DNA from: Arthrobacter sp. Soil762
GTDB taxonomy: Bacteria; Actinomycetota; Actinomycetes; Actinomycetales; Micrococcaceae
NCBI RefSeq assembly: GCF_001428335.1
Contig: NZ_LMSG01000017.1
Span: 251,350 to 315,349 of the forward strand
DNA length: 64,000 bases
Reading direction: 5' to 3'
Under the pieces are notes generated by a model. The model did no database searches, was not told where the DNA came from, and saw nothing but the letters and a program-made list of their open reading frames with translations. Made by a program: the position numbers and the translations under genes. Shown one piece after another: positions 25,585-34,837 of this stretch (within the stretch, counting starts at the first letter, position 1; each line of letters begins with the position of its first letter).

Positions 25585-25997
25585 GTGGGGCTGACTGATA
25601 CGACCCGCCTGGTTCTCCGCTGGCGCTGGGGAGCGGATGATTGGTCGGGGAAGGAGCTCTACGACCGGCGGGACGAGATCACCTTGGGCAACCCCTTCGG
25701 CGGCTTTGGCCGTGGGTGGGAAGGCGTCGAGGAGCAGTTGGACCGCGCCGCGTCGTACTACCGCGCCGGAGAGGCTACCGGCATCGACGCGATCAGTGAG
25801 CTCGTAAGTACGGACATCGCCTATTGCGTTCTCATCGAGCGGGGCAGAGCCAAGGTCGGCGGCAGCTCCGAAATCAGCGATCTGGTCATTCGGGTCACAT
25901 GTGTCTACGCACGCGAGGACGATGGCTGGAAGTTGGTGCATCGTCCGCCGACCCTCATGTTGGTCTTCTTCCCGCTACTGCAGTCCTGCAGGCATGA
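25585..25997 (+). pseudogene. SnoaL/NTF2-like protein gene, frameshifted near its end
   Basis: From GTG 25585 the product has a SnoaL/NTF2-like fold pattern: FGRGWEGVEEQLDRAASYYR, then ELVSTDIAYCVLIERG and VTCVYAREDDGWKLVHR. Relatives normally continue HxDP after this point; here ADPHVGLLPATAVLQA and a stop (25995-25997) are in another frame beginning near 25942. In the original frame the protein runs on through the neighbouring hairpin and antisense to the capA-like gene, which is not credible. Either the C-terminus is lost or one base is misread. Start choice is weak because no clear ribosome-binding site precedes it. Confidence 0.6.
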
Positions 25998-26009
25998 CTG
26001 CAGGACTGC
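25980..26009. terminator. Hairpin between convergent genes
   Basis: GCAGTCCTGCAG (25980-25991) and its exact complement (25998-26009) enclose GCATGA. It lies between the end of the SnoaL-like gene and the end of the leftward capA-like gene, where a bidirectional terminator is expected. No U-tract follows, so the role is inferred from position. Confidence 0.6.
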
Positions 26010-26022
26010 GGCTGGTCGCTTC

Positions 26023-27036
26023 CTAGTCGGGATTGACGGCGTCGGACCTGTTGTCCGGCTGATCTGTGCCGAACCGTATTTCCAAGACATTGTCGCCCTC
26101 GATCCAGCCGCTCCGCGTGCCGAGTTGGCTGCTCAGCTGTTGCATCCGTTCGGCAATTTCCCGGGCGTCGCGACGCGCCAGTCGGGTTTGTAATCGGGTG
26201 ATGTTCGTTGGATGCAGGCGCAACGTGCGGGGCACGCCTCCCGTGGTCTCCAAGAGGAAGACGAATGACTGGTCGTTGCGTTCATCCGGGTCCACGGCGT
26301 AATCATCGATGAAGTCGCCGGCGCTGTAGATAATGGGCCGGTTCCTGTAGATCTCGACGCCGCGGAAAATGTGGGCCGAATGCCCGAACACGACGTCGGC
26401 CCCCGCGTCTATCAGCGCGCGGGCCAAAATCTGATGCGCGGACGGGACATCGGATCCCCAGTTGGCGCCCCAATGTGCCGAGACGATCAGGAGCAGGACC
26501 CGGCGCTTCGTCCGCCGAACTAGACCCAATAAATCCGTCATCCGGCGGTCACCGGCGTCCACAGGCACGTAGTAGATTCCTGGAGCGCGGACGGTTCCCT
26601 CCCAGCCCGGCTGATTGTCAGTAAAAGCAATGAAGCCGAGCACCGCTGGGCCCACCCGTCGGACTACTGGTCGCCGGGCAGCTTCCAGGTCCATTCCTGC
26701 CCCGGCCCGCAGGATCCCATGCTGGTCGAGTGCCAGCAACATCTCCCGCAGCGCATCAACGCCGAAGTCCAGCACATGGTTGTTGGCCAGCGATACCACA
26801 TCGATGCCCGCGGATCTCAGGCTGTCGACGTTCTTGACGTCCGAACGGAAGTGGTACATCTTGCCGGGCATGGGTGTTCCATCGTCTGCGAGGACGCACT
26901 CGAGGTTGGCGAACCTGATGTCAGCCTGCCGGAGGAGTGGGAGGGTATCGCCCCAGATATAGGGAGGGTCGGCCATCTTCAGCTGGTCGTTAACCAGCCG
27001 GCCCAGCATGACGTCCCCCAGGATTGCGATCTGCAC
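26023..27036 (-). CDS. CapA-family metallophosphatase-like protein
   Basis: 337-residue CapA/PgsA-type protein of the calcineurin-like superfamily. Metal-site motifs are visible: LGDVMLGR at 6-13, ANLECVLA, SLANNHVLDFG, SAHWGANWG and VVFGHSAHIFRGVEIY. CapA proteins take part in poly-gamma-glutamate or capsule synthesis in Bacillus, but many actinobacterial members are stand-alone and lack a signal peptide, as here. GTG start with GGAGGTGGAGC upstream. No capB/capC partners are nearby, so a phosphodiesterase-like role unrelated to capsule is possible. Confidence 0.87.
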   Translation of the reverse strand: MQIAILGDVMLGRLVNDQLKMADPPYIWGDTLPLLRQADIRFANLECVLADDGTPMPGKMYHFRSDVKNVDSLRSAGIDVVSLANNHVLDFGVDALREMLLALDQHGILRAGAGMDLEAARRPVVRRVGPAVLGFIAFTDNQPGWEGTVRAPGIYYVPVDAGDRRMTDLLGLVRRTKRRVLLLIVSAHWGANWGSDVPSAHQILARALIDAGADVVFGHSAHIFRGVEIYRNRPIIYSAGDFIDDYAVDPDERNDQSFVFLLETTGGVPRTLRLHPTNITRLQTRLARRDAREIAERMQQLSSQLGTRSGWIEGDNVLEIRFGTDQPDNRSDAVNPD

Positions 27037-27294
27037 GCTCCACCTCCAACGTTGCAGGGCGTTTGCTATCAGGATGGACTGCCTTTTGGTTGATTGCCAG
27101 TTCGACGACGGAGGCGGTGCCGCCGTCGAACCGGCGCAGGGCGCTTTGGCGGCTCCTGACGGAAAAGGCCTCGCCTGGTCCGAATTCGTGAGGGATAGTT
27201 GGAGCAGGAGGCCGCCGCGCCTCTAGTCCCTGGCTTACTGATCTTTTGTCTGGACGGGGCCTGCGGCCGCTTTCCTGATGGGAACGTCGCGGCG

Positions 27295-28635
27295 ATGGGC
27301 ATATTTGAGGACAGGGCTGATGCAGGGCGGCAGCTGGGGCTGCGGCTGGCGCATCTCCGTGGCCGCGACGCGGTAGTCCTGGGGCTGCCTCGCGGCGGAG
27401 TGCCCGTAGCGTTCGAGGTTGCAGCGGCCCTGGACGCGCCGCTGGATGTGATCGTTGTGCGCAAAATGGGGGTACCGTCTCAGCCCGAACTCGCGATGGG
27501 AGCCATCGGGGAGGACGGCGTATATTCGCTCGACCAGCGCGTCCTCTCCGTCATAAGCGTCAAGCAGGAAGACCTGCGGGCTGTTGAACAACGGGAGCGC
27601 CGTCTGCTCGATGATCGGGTGACACGATTCCGGGCCGGCCGGACCCGCTTTGATTTCAACGGCCGCATCGCAGTCATCGTCGATGACGGGATCGCCACCG
27701 GGTCAACTGCCCGCGTGGCATGCAGCATCGCACGCAAACGAGGGGCTGCGAGAGTGATTCTGGCCGTTCCTGTTGCCTCTGCCGATATCCTCGCCACCTT
27801 GACGGAGCCGGACGAAATGGTGTGCCTTGCCACGCCCCGGCACCTCACCGCTGTCGGCCACTACTACCGTGACTTCTCACCGACCGGCGACGACGAGGTG
27901 GTGCGGCTGCTCGACGCTGCTGCCGAACGTCTGCAGAGAGCACCCTCAACCGCCAGGAACAATGGCCTCGATGAAGACCTGCAGATCCCCTCGGAGGGAG
28001 TGTTGCTCGAAGGACACCTGCACCTGCCCGCACCGGCCGCCGGCGTGGTGGTGTTCGCCCACGGAAGCGGCAGCGGCCGCCACAGTCCGCGGAACCAATT
28101 CGTCGCCTCGACGCTCCAGCGGGCAGGGCTTGGCACCTTGTTGCTGGACCTGCTCAGCGCCGGGGAAGAACTCAACCGCGCCAACGTATTCAACATCGAA
28201 CTTCTTGCCCGCAGGCTGACCGCCGCAACGGACTGGCTTGGCAGCCGGCCGGACACGGCGTCCAGCAGCGTGGGATACTTCGGCGCGAGTACCGGCGCCG
28301 GCGCCGCGTTGTGGGCAGCGGCCGAACCAGGAGCGCAGATCAGCGCAGTCGTCTCAAGAGGAGGCCGCCCGGATCTGGCCGGCACCAGACTTGCCTTTGT
28401 AGGCGCACCCACGCTCTTGATTGTGGGCAGCGCAGATCACAGGGTCCTCGAACTCAACCGCCAGGCGAAAGCCCTGATGCGCTGCCCCAACCGGTTGGAG
28501 CTTGTCCAGGGAGCCACCCACCTCTTCGAAGAACCCGGAACACTGAAAGCAGCGGCCATTTTGGCCACGGACTGGTTTGTGCAGTACCTGCTGCCGGGGC
28601 AGGGCGGGCGGAGAACCGAGGCTTCGGATGAATAG
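27295..28635 (+). CDS. Phosphoribosyltransferase-dienelactone hydrolase fusion protein
   Basis: 446 residues with two enzymatic domains. Residues 1-215 form a type I phosphoribosyltransferase: LPRGGVPVAFEVA, the RKMGVPSQPELAMGAI loop and the PRPP-binding VIVDDGIATGSTA at 127-139. Residues 225-440 form an alpha/beta hydrolase of the dienelactone-hydrolase type: VVVFAHGSGSGRHSPRN, nucleophile serine in GYFGASTGAG, aspartate in IVGSADHRVL, histidine in GATHLFEEPG. Both sites look complete. Such fusions occur widely in soil bacteria, with unknown function. ATG 27295 is chosen because it begins the domain; upstream frame residues are unlike the family. Confidence 0.87.
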   Translation: MGIFEDRADAGRQLGLRLAHLRGRDAVVLGLPRGGVPVAFEVAAALDAPLDVIVVRKMGVPSQPELAMGAIGEDGVYSLDQRVLSVISVKQEDLRAVEQRERRLLDDRVTRFRAGRTRFDFNGRIAVIVDDGIATGSTARVACSIARKRGAARVILAVPVASADILATLTEPDEMVCLATPRHLTAVGHYYRDFSPTGDDEVVRLLDAAAERLQRAPSTARNNGLDEDLQIPSEGVLLEGHLHLPAPAAGVVVFAHGSGSGRHSPRNQFVASTLQRAGLGTLLLDLLSAGEELNRANVFNIELLARRLTAATDWLGSRPDTASSSVGYFGASTGAGAALWAAAEPGAQISAVVSRGGRPDLAGTRLAFVGAPTLLIVGSADHRVLELNRQAKALMRCPNRLELVQGATHLFEEPGTLKAAAILATDWFVQYLLPGQGGRRTEASDE

Positions 28636-29264
28636 CCCTGGGTCTGGTCGCGGAATCTACCACCGAGGGGCCTGCGGTTTTCATCCAACTGGATGGAACT
28701 TCGCATTGCTGGGGGAGAAGCTAGTGCTGTTTGTCCGGGCCAAAGGTGGCTGACCCGATCCATCCCGGTGTCGCTGGTTACTTGGTCATGCCGGGGAGTG
28801 CCCGGGACTGCATGACCTGACTGTTGGCGGGGGAGGGGCGTCGCTTCGGTGTTGGCTATTTCTGATCTCACGACTGTTCATGGCGGGCAGCCGTCGTGGC
28901 GGCATGACACCGGCTGTCATCCGGGCATGTTTCGTACTGGGGTGGCAGCTGTCGCCGGCGCTCCACGGTTGATGCTCGCTGCCACCGAAGTCGAAAACGC
29001 ATTGGCTGCTGTGCACTACGCGCTCGCACGCGGCGCGCCCACTTCGGTTGGGCGATGGGTGCGGCGGTCGCGATGCACTGTGCGAGGTCGGGGTGCCGGG
29101 GGCCCGCGTGCTCGCTTTGCAGCGGCCCCACTCAAACTGCCATAATCACGCCGTTGTTTTGGCGCCAATCGCGCAACGGCTTATTTCGCGAACGGAGCCC
29201 CAGGTAATCGTGCGCGGGCTTGGGAGGTTGCACTCACCTCTCCGAAAAACACCCTCGGCGCTGA
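28636..29264. other. 630-base gap without a supported gene
   Basis: Open frames here are basic or low-complexity. Around 28725 a short stretch (CTGTTTG, then CCAAAGGT) resembles the region just after repeat copy A near 23190, so a highly eroded fourth copy of the repeat may be present, but similarity is too short to claim. No RNA gene is recognised. Confidence 0.35.
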
Positions 29265-30968
29265 TTACGACAACCGTGTTGCTTCAAACGGAATTACCTC
29301 GATCCGAGGGACTTGACCGTCCGCAGGCCCGATCACCAGCAGGACGCGCTCGGCGGCGACACCGGCAAGCGCAGCGACCACCCGTTCGACCAGCTCAGGT
29401 TCCGATGCGGGTACGACGCCGGCCTGATGCGTTGTGCCGCCTGCATCGACCCTTTTCCACACAGAGACGTGGGCGCCGGTCGCGCTGGTGATGGCCTTTG
29501 ACAGTGGCTCTGGATCCGCGGCAGTAACCAAGGTGACCTGATCAATGATTCGCGCCCTGGCCGGGGATGCGGCCGCCAGGAGCGGGTGCTCGCGCCGCCA
29601 CAGGGCAAAGTGATAAGCCGCAACGAAGCCGGCCGCCACCAGAAGACCGAGCGGCGCGCGGATACGGTCCAAGAGGCTGCCTCCGGTTACCTCACCCAGG
29701 AGAAACTCAAAGAGCCGGTATCCAATCACCAGAAGAGCGATCAGAGCCACCACGGCACTAATGCCGAAGAACGCTATGAGGTAAACACGCCTGCCTGGAG
29801 GAATGGTGTCCGCGGTTTGGGGTTGCCTCGTCGGCCGCCACGTGTGCCACCAGACGGGACCGCCCACAATCAGGGAACTTATGCCACCCAGAAGGAGGGT
29901 TCGCGTGCCGCTTCCTGCGAGGGGTGAAACCGCTATGGCCAGCGACGCATTGATGACCACCCCGACTCCGGACGCAGCCGCTGCCAAGGCAACCCCGGAT
30001 GTCACCAGTTGGCTCGCACGCCGGGTGGCTACAGAACGATGAGCCCCGCTGACGCGGTGATAGCGCCACACCAAAGCACCGATGGCAGCGGCGGCGATGG
30101 CTGAACCCAGCGGAGCCAGCAGGTCGCTCATCGGCTCACCCCGGTCGAACGCCATTCTCAGGAGCACAAAAACCACGACGCCGGCACCGCCGAGTGCGGT
30201 GATGCCCGCCGCGAAAATTCCCACGCCAATCAACGCCACATCCACCAGAGTGGTGTCCAGTTTTCGCCCGCCGCCCCTGTGCCAGTGCCACCACCACACG
30301 ATACTTCCGCCAATGGCCCAAACCAGCGCCCGGAGCACGGACTGCCACCACCCTTCCCCGCCCGGCGTCAGACTGACATACCCCCGGATCGCGACGTCAA
30401 GCAAGCCGCCCAAAGCCGTGATGGCGGCAACGGCGCCCACCACCAGCCCGAAGACCGAACCGATGACCGCCGGTACGTCCTCAAGACTGACGGGACGTTT
30501 GACGGGGTGCCGCCACATCCAACGGTGCCAGACGAAGATGCCGGCCCAGACAAGGCCATTCGATAAGGGCGAAAACCACTGAGTGTCCGCCCGGCCGATG
30601 AAGGACGCCGCCATCCCGAGGAAGGCCGTCACAGCTGCGATCAGGGAGACCGCGTAGACGGCGGACAAGTACAGGCCCCACCCCACTGAGCTGCGCTCCG
30701 CGCCGTCGTCGAGCCTTTTCCAGACAACCCACCACAGGAGGGCTGCCAGCGGACCCGCGATCAACGTGAACGCAAGGGAGCGGGCAACACCGGCCACATC
30801 GGTTGAGGCCAGCGCCGCGCCCGTGCTGAACAGGCGCTCCAAAAGGCCACTGAGCCCCACTGCCGCGATCACCACCAAGGCGAACAACAGTACGTAAAGG
30901 ATCAGTCGGCGTAGGGTGAGTTGGGCGGAACCTGCCGTTGAAATTGTCGTCGAGACTTCGGAAGTCAT
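29265..30968 (-). CDS. Large multi-pass membrane protein, DUF5671-like
   Basis: 567 residues. Roughly twelve or more hydrophobic segments alternate with short loops carrying repeated tryptophan motifs (ALLWWVVWKRL, IFVWHRWMWRHP, IVWWWHWHR, ALVWRYHR, VAAYHFALWRREH), a pattern seen in DUF5671-type proteins and pointing to three or four internal repeats. The last 110 residues are soluble (RIIDQVTLVTAADPE, ERVLLVIGPADGQVP). Function is unknown. The ATG overlaps the stop of the upstream small anchored-protein gene (ATGA), so the two form an operon and probably a complex (inference). Confidence 0.75.
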   Translation of the reverse strand: MTSEVSTTISTAGSAQLTLRRLILYVLLFALVVIAAVGLSGLLERLFSTGAALASTDVAGVARSLAFTLIAGPLAALLWWVVWKRLDDGAERSSVGWGLYLSAVYAVSLIAAVTAFLGMAASFIGRADTQWFSPLSNGLVWAGIFVWHRWMWRHPVKRPVSLEDVPAVIGSVFGLVVGAVAAITALGGLLDVAIRGYVSLTPGGEGWWQSVLRALVWAIGGSIVWWWHWHRGGGRKLDTTLVDVALIGVGIFAAGITALGGAGVVVFVLLRMAFDRGEPMSDLLAPLGSAIAAAAIGALVWRYHRVSGAHRSVATRRASQLVTSGVALAAAASGVGVVINASLAIAVSPLAGSGTRTLLLGGISSLIVGGPVWWHTWRPTRQPQTADTIPPGRRVYLIAFFGISAVVALIALLVIGYRLFEFLLGEVTGGSLLDRIRAPLGLLVAAGFVAAYHFALWRREHPLLAAASPARARIIDQVTLVTAADPEPLSKAITSATGAHVSVWKRVDAGGTTHQAGVVPASEPELVERVVAALAGVAAERVLLVIGPADGQVPRIEVIPFEATRLS

Positions 30969-31429
30969 GGCTTCACGGACGATCCGGTGCACGACAGGAG
31001 CTGGTAAGGTGCCCGGTCGATCAGCCATTTGCTATCTGTCTTCACCAGGGAGAAACGATCTTCCATCTCGTACTCGGACGGTCCGAACGGGCCCCCCGAA
31101 CCTGAACCGACGACGGAGACCTTCACGAGAGCCGAATTGCCCCGTTCTGTGGCAGAGATCAAAACCACGCGGGTAGGCAGCGGCCCGCTTTCACGGAAGC
31201 CGCCGCACAAGGAATTGGCCGCTTCCGTGAGGTAGGAATTGGCTGTGGCCGTATCGCCGTCGATGACCGCGGTGCTGTACCGCTGGACCACTCCTTGGGG
31301 TGTCGACCCGTCCAGCGCATCTGGCCCGCCGCGCGTAAAAACGACTACCAGCCCGACGACCACCAACAGCGCAATCACGGACAGGATTGCGATGAGAATC
31401 CGGTCGGGCTTTCGCGCCGCAGCGTTCAT
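30965..31429 (-). CDS. Single-span anchored protein, NTF2-like extracellular part
   Basis: 154 residues: a short basic cytoplasmic start (MNAAARKPDR), one membrane helix (ILIAILSVIALLVVVGLVVV), then an extracellular domain with QGVVQRYSTAVIDGDTATAN and a later strand pair ending FSLVKTDSKWLIDRA, a layout common in actinobacterial SnoaL/NTF2-like or DUF4878-like anchored proteins. ATG 31429 is chosen because it begins the basic-helix anchor. It is translationally coupled to the large membrane protein that follows. Confidence 0.72.
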   Translation of the reverse strand: MNAAARKPDRILIAILSVIALLVVVGLVVVFTRGGPDALDGSTPQGVVQRYSTAVIDGDTATANSYLTEAANSLCGGFRESGPLPTRVVLISATERGNSALVKVSVVGSGSGGPFGPSEYEMEDRFSLVKTDSKWLIDRAPYQLLSCTGSSVKP

Positions 31430-31723
31430 GCCGTCAGTATGGCGTACCAGCGGGCCGTTTGTATGCGTCTTCCGGCACTGAGCCGGCAATCTCACAGAAT
31501 TTCGACCTGCCGCGGGGCAACGCAGCAGCAGGAGGAAGCCAAGTTAGCCAGCCCCGGCGGCAAGACGTACGCGCTCAGGTGGATTCCGCCAATAATGAGC
31601 GCGAGCAGGAGCCCTGGTACGAGGTAGGCCCTAAATTTGGCGAAACCTGTGCCTTGACTGATCCTATGGGTCGTGCGAATACCTCTCAGGAGTAGGGTTG
31701 CCCTAGTCGACGAAGGGGTCAAC
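31430..31723. other. Short intergenic stretch with a membrane-helix-like fragment
   Basis: The minus strand encodes FRAYLVPGLLLALIIGGIHL inside a 77-codon frame without a good start, which looks like a fragment of a membrane-protein gene. Nothing else is recognised. The promoter of the leftward anchored-protein operon should lie at its left end. Confidence 0.3.
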
Positions 31724-32209
31724 ATGAGCTACAAATATCGAACCGTCCGCGTTCGCGGTACCGGGCTCGTTGGAACAATCGCCCGGAAGCATGGAAGCGG
31801 ACCTGACATCTACGAAACGTCCAAGGACCCGAGCACATCAGTGGTTCCGGTGTTCTTCGAGGCAACTGGCGAGGTCCGTTTTTCGACAGGTCGATGCTTG
31901 AGGACGTCGTGGCGCCTGTCAGTTAGCAGCGAACGTAAAGCAAGGGTCATGCGTGCGGAGGCCTATGCGCAGTTGGCGATGCAGCCAGAGCCGGTGGCGC
32001 GGTTCCACCCTCTGATCGACAGCAACAACGTACGGCGTGGGCTCTCGTGCTCTCCATTAGCGCCCACAGCCATGATTTCAGAACCGCTGTCGCTGAAGCT
32101 CGCGTCGCCGCGGCCGCGAACCGTGCCGGTTGAGGGCCGCCATAGCGGCATCCGCGCGAGCGATGGGCCCTGGAAGACGGAATGCCTGAGGGTACGCTCA
32201 GCTGCCTGA
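31724..32209 (+). CDS. Hypothetical protein, uncertain
   Basis: GAAGGGG precedes this ATG at a good distance and the first 50 residues look protein-like (MSYKYRTVRVRGTGLVGTIA, later VVPVFFEATGEVRFST). The second half is rich in arginine, serine and proline and may be out of the original frame; a different frame in the same place gives ALVLSISAHSHDFRTAVAEA. I do not recognise it. It may be a decayed gene. Confidence 0.35.
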   Translation: MSYKYRTVRVRGTGLVGTIARKHGSGPDIYETSKDPSTSVVPVFFEATGEVRFSTGRCLRTSWRLSVSSERKARVMRAEAYAQLAMQPEPVARFHPLIDSNNVRRGLSCSPLAPTAMISEPLSLKLASPRPRTVPVEGRHSGIRASDGPWKTECLRVRSAA

Positions 32210-32442
32210 CATGTCTCACCGACGAGATCGCCATCCTCAGCGCTGCACTCGACACCCTTGCCACGAGCGTGCGGCGCCACGAAGAACAACTCCGGAAACT
32301 GACCACCGGAAACAGCTGAATCATTACCGGCCAATCCATCGATTCGGCGGAGATCAAGCTGACCGGCTACCGGGCCCTCATAGATGCCACCGCCGACGTC
32401 GAGACCGCGACCGCAGCGCCGACCCGGTGGCCGGCTGTGCGA
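32210..32442. other. Short stretch with a possible coding tail
   Basis: CLTDEIAILSAALDTLATSV followed by a polar helix and a stop near 32320 is readable on the plus strand without its own start, probably the tail of a lost gene related to the preceding uncertain frame. No other feature is seen before the end of the leftward MFS gene. Confidence 0.3.
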
Positions 32443-33789
32443 TCACTTTGCGGTGACGGTTCCGGAAGCTGCGAGGTCGATGCCGCGGGTCTCCGGGAGG
32501 CCGAAGGTGGCGAAGAGGCTCACCAGGCTCACGCCGGCCAGAAGCAGCCCGATGGCGGGACTCCCCAGGCTGGCGCCGAGCGAAGCCGCCACCAGTGGCG
32601 TGACGCCACCGCCGACGAGCGCTCCGAGGTTGTAGGCCATTCCGGCGCCTGTGTAGCGGTAGCGGGTGGCGAAGAGCTCCGGCAGGAACGCGCCCACCGG
32701 GCCGTAGATTCCGGCGACGACCAGCAGCGTGCCGGACAGCCCCACTGCAAACGACCAGGTGGTGCCGATGTCGAGGATCGGGAAGAGCAGGAGCGACCAG
32801 GGGATCGCCACGACGCACGAGCCAACGATCACGGCTCGGCGGCCCACCCGGTCGGAGAGCATTGCGCTGCCAATAGTTCCTGCTGCGAAGAACATCGCGC
32901 CGACGATTCCCAGCGAGAGGATAGTGGGCCGGCTGTGGCCAAGGCCCTCGGCACTTGTGCCATAGCTGCTGAGAAAGGCTGTGCCGATGTAGAAGAAGGC
33001 GAACAGCATCATGGTGGAGGCGCCGCCCAGCAGGATCTGGCGTGGCTGGTTTCGCACCGACTCCCACACGGGCAGCTTGCGGGGCCCGGTCGGGACGGCG
33101 CTGGCCTCCTTGAAGACCGGAGTCTCTTCGATCTTGAGGCGGATGTAGAGGCCAATCATAACGAGCACGGCACTTCCGATGAACGGAATGCGCCAGCCAA
33201 ACGTGAGGAATGCGTCCGACTTGTCGCCGAGTGACAGATTGATGATGAGGAAGGTTGCACTCGCGAGGGCGAAGCCAATCGACGGGCCCAGCTGGGGGAA
33301 GGCTGCGAAGAGGCCCCGGTGTTTGGGCGGGGCGTATTCGGCGGCCATCAGTGCCGCGCCGGCCCATTCGCCGCCGACAGCGAATCCCTGAAGAAAGCGG
33401 AGAACAACGAGGATGATCGGCGCGGCGATCCCGATTACGCTGGCGTCGGGCAGCAGCCCGATAGTGACGGTCGCGATGCCCATGATGAGCAGTGTGCTGA
33501 CGAGCGTTTTCTTGCGCCCCAGCCTGTCACCGAAGTGGCCGAACAGGACGGCACCAAGGGGGCGCGAGACGAAGGCCACGGCAAAGGTTCCGAATGAGGC
33601 GAGAGTGCCGGCGGCCGGGCCGAGCGCCGGGAAGAAGACCTGGGGGAAGACGAGGGCCGCAGCCGTACCGTAGATGAGGAAGTCGTAGAACTCGATGATG
33701 CTGCCCATCGAGCTGGCGACGGCGACTCTGGCCATCGAGGTGGGGCGCGGACTGGACTGGTTCGCAACCGGTGCGAGGCTTCCGAGCAT
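32443..33789 (-). CDS. MHS-family MFS transporter
   Basis: 448-residue 12-helix transporter of the metabolite:H+ symporter (MHS) subfamily. Signatures: SSMGSIIEFYDFLIYGTAAA at the start, FGHFGDRLGRKKTL (the DRxGR loop), LRFLQGFAVGGEWAGAALMA and APPKHRGLFAAFPQLG. MHS relatives import organic acids, betaines or aromatic acids; the substrate here is unknown. ATG 33789 is chosen for the strong AAAGGAG seven bases upstream. The GAF-LuxR regulator gene lies 118 bases upstream on the same strand and may control it (inference). Confidence 0.9.
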   Translation of the reverse strand: MLGSLAPVANQSSPRPTSMARVAVASSMGSIIEFYDFLIYGTAAALVFPQVFFPALGPAAGTLASFGTFAVAFVSRPLGAVLFGHFGDRLGRKKTLVSTLLIMGIATVTIGLLPDASVIGIAAPIILVVLRFLQGFAVGGEWAGAALMAAEYAPPKHRGLFAAFPQLGPSIGFALASATFLIINLSLGDKSDAFLTFGWRIPFIGSAVLVMIGLYIRLKIEETPVFKEASAVPTGPRKLPVWESVRNQPRQILLGGASTMMLFAFFYIGTAFLSSYGTSAEGLGHSRPTILSLGIVGAMFFAAGTIGSAMLSDRVGRRAVIVGSCVVAIPWSLLLFPILDIGTTWSFAVGLSGTLLVVAGIYGPVGAFLPELFATRYRYTGAGMAYNLGALVGGGVTPLVAASLGASLGSPAIGLLLAGVSLVSLFATFGLPETRGIDLAASGTVTAK

Positions 33790-33907
33790 GCGATATCTCC
33801 TTTGACATCGGTCGTCGAAACGAGGTTTGTTTCGACGCGAAGATGTCATCGTGCCAGCGCCGTGCGTTCGCCACCACCTCCCGATGGAGGTGTTTTCGCG
33901 CCACCGG

Positions 33908-34765
33908 TCAGGGCAAAAGGCGGAGCCGGCGTGCGGCCACTACGGCCTCCGCACGGCTGTGCGCGTCCAGTTTCGCCATGATCGTCTGCATGTAGCTCTT
34001 CACGGTGACTGCCTTGAGTGAGAGCCGTTTGCCGGTTTCGGCATAGGAACAGCCGAGCGCCACTTGGGCGAGCACATCCGTCTCCCGTCGGGTGAGGTGC
34101 GGGACGCCGGCCGGCGCCGCGTCGGAGCCCTCGAGCCGTGCGGTCACGGCGAAGATGCGCTGGGCGAGCTCGGGATCAGTCGTGGTGCTGGCCACCGAGA
34201 GGAGCTCGGCATGCGCGAGCCGGACGGTCTCGATGAGGTTCCGGTCCGGTGGCTCCGCGGCCAGGCTTTGGACGACTCGGAGAATCGCGACCCGGTGGTC
34301 CACCTCGTCCCGAATGGCCAGTTCCCGCGAGATCCTCGAGGCGCCAGCGCTGAGTTCCGTCACCACGCACTCGCCGATCGATGTGCGCTCCCGCGTTGCC
34401 GCGTAGAGGACACACCGGGCGCGGCCGTCGACGAGGATGGGGAGCGCCACCATGGTCCGCAGCCCCTCGATGCGTACGGCGTCGTCGTGATGATGAGTGA
34501 TGCTGTCGGAGTCGAAGTAATCGGCCACCCCGACCGTGCGCGCCTGAGACAGGGCCCGCCCGCCCACGCCCTCGCCGGGATGCACGCTGAGGTTCTTCAG
34601 ACCATGCGTCGTCGTGCCGAAGAACTCGGTGATGGTGAGCTCGGTGCGATTGACGAGGCCAGCGAAGAACACGGTTGAGCCCGTCCGGGCGGCGGTTTCC
34701 CGGATCGCCCGCTTCAGCAGGTCGCGGTCGCTCGGACGGTAGACGTCGTTGTCATGCCCTGTCAT
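33908..34765 (-). CDS. GAF-domain LuxR-type transcriptional regulator
   Basis: 285 residues. An N-terminal GAF-like sensor domain spans about 10-150 (VHPGEGVGGRALSQARTVGV, then MVALPILVDGRARCVLYAA). A C-terminal LuxR HTH follows (PHLTRRETDVLAQVALGCSY, with LSLKAVTVKSYMQTIMAKL as recognition helix). It is a likely cytoplasmic activator responding to a small aromatic or acid ligand. GGAAGGG precedes the ATG. The adjacent MHS transporter gene on the same strand is the natural target. Confidence 0.88.
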   Translation of the reverse strand: MTGHDNDVYRPSDRDLLKRAIRETAARTGSTVFFAGLVNRTELTITEFFGTTTHGLKNLSVHPGEGVGGRALSQARTVGVADYFDSDSITHHHDDAVRIEGLRTMVALPILVDGRARCVLYAATRERTSIGECVVTELSAGASRISRELAIRDEVDHRVAILRVVQSLAAEPPDRNLIETVRLAHAELLSVASTTTDPELAQRIFAVTARLEGSDAAPAGVPHLTRRETDVLAQVALGCSYAETGKRLSLKAVTVKSYMQTIMAKLDAHSRAEAVVAARRLRLLP

Positions 34766-34837
34766 AGGGCCCTTCCGGGGTTGATGGAGCAGTTGGAAGT
34801 GCAGCTGGACGCAGCGGGCTGGACCGGCTAGAGCCGG

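Noticed and set aside
6240..28925. A further dispersed repeat between 6270-6310 and 28880-28920 (TTCATGG...GGCATGAC)
   Set aside because: Only about 40 bases with several mismatches in GC-rich DNA; not distinguishable from chance by eye.
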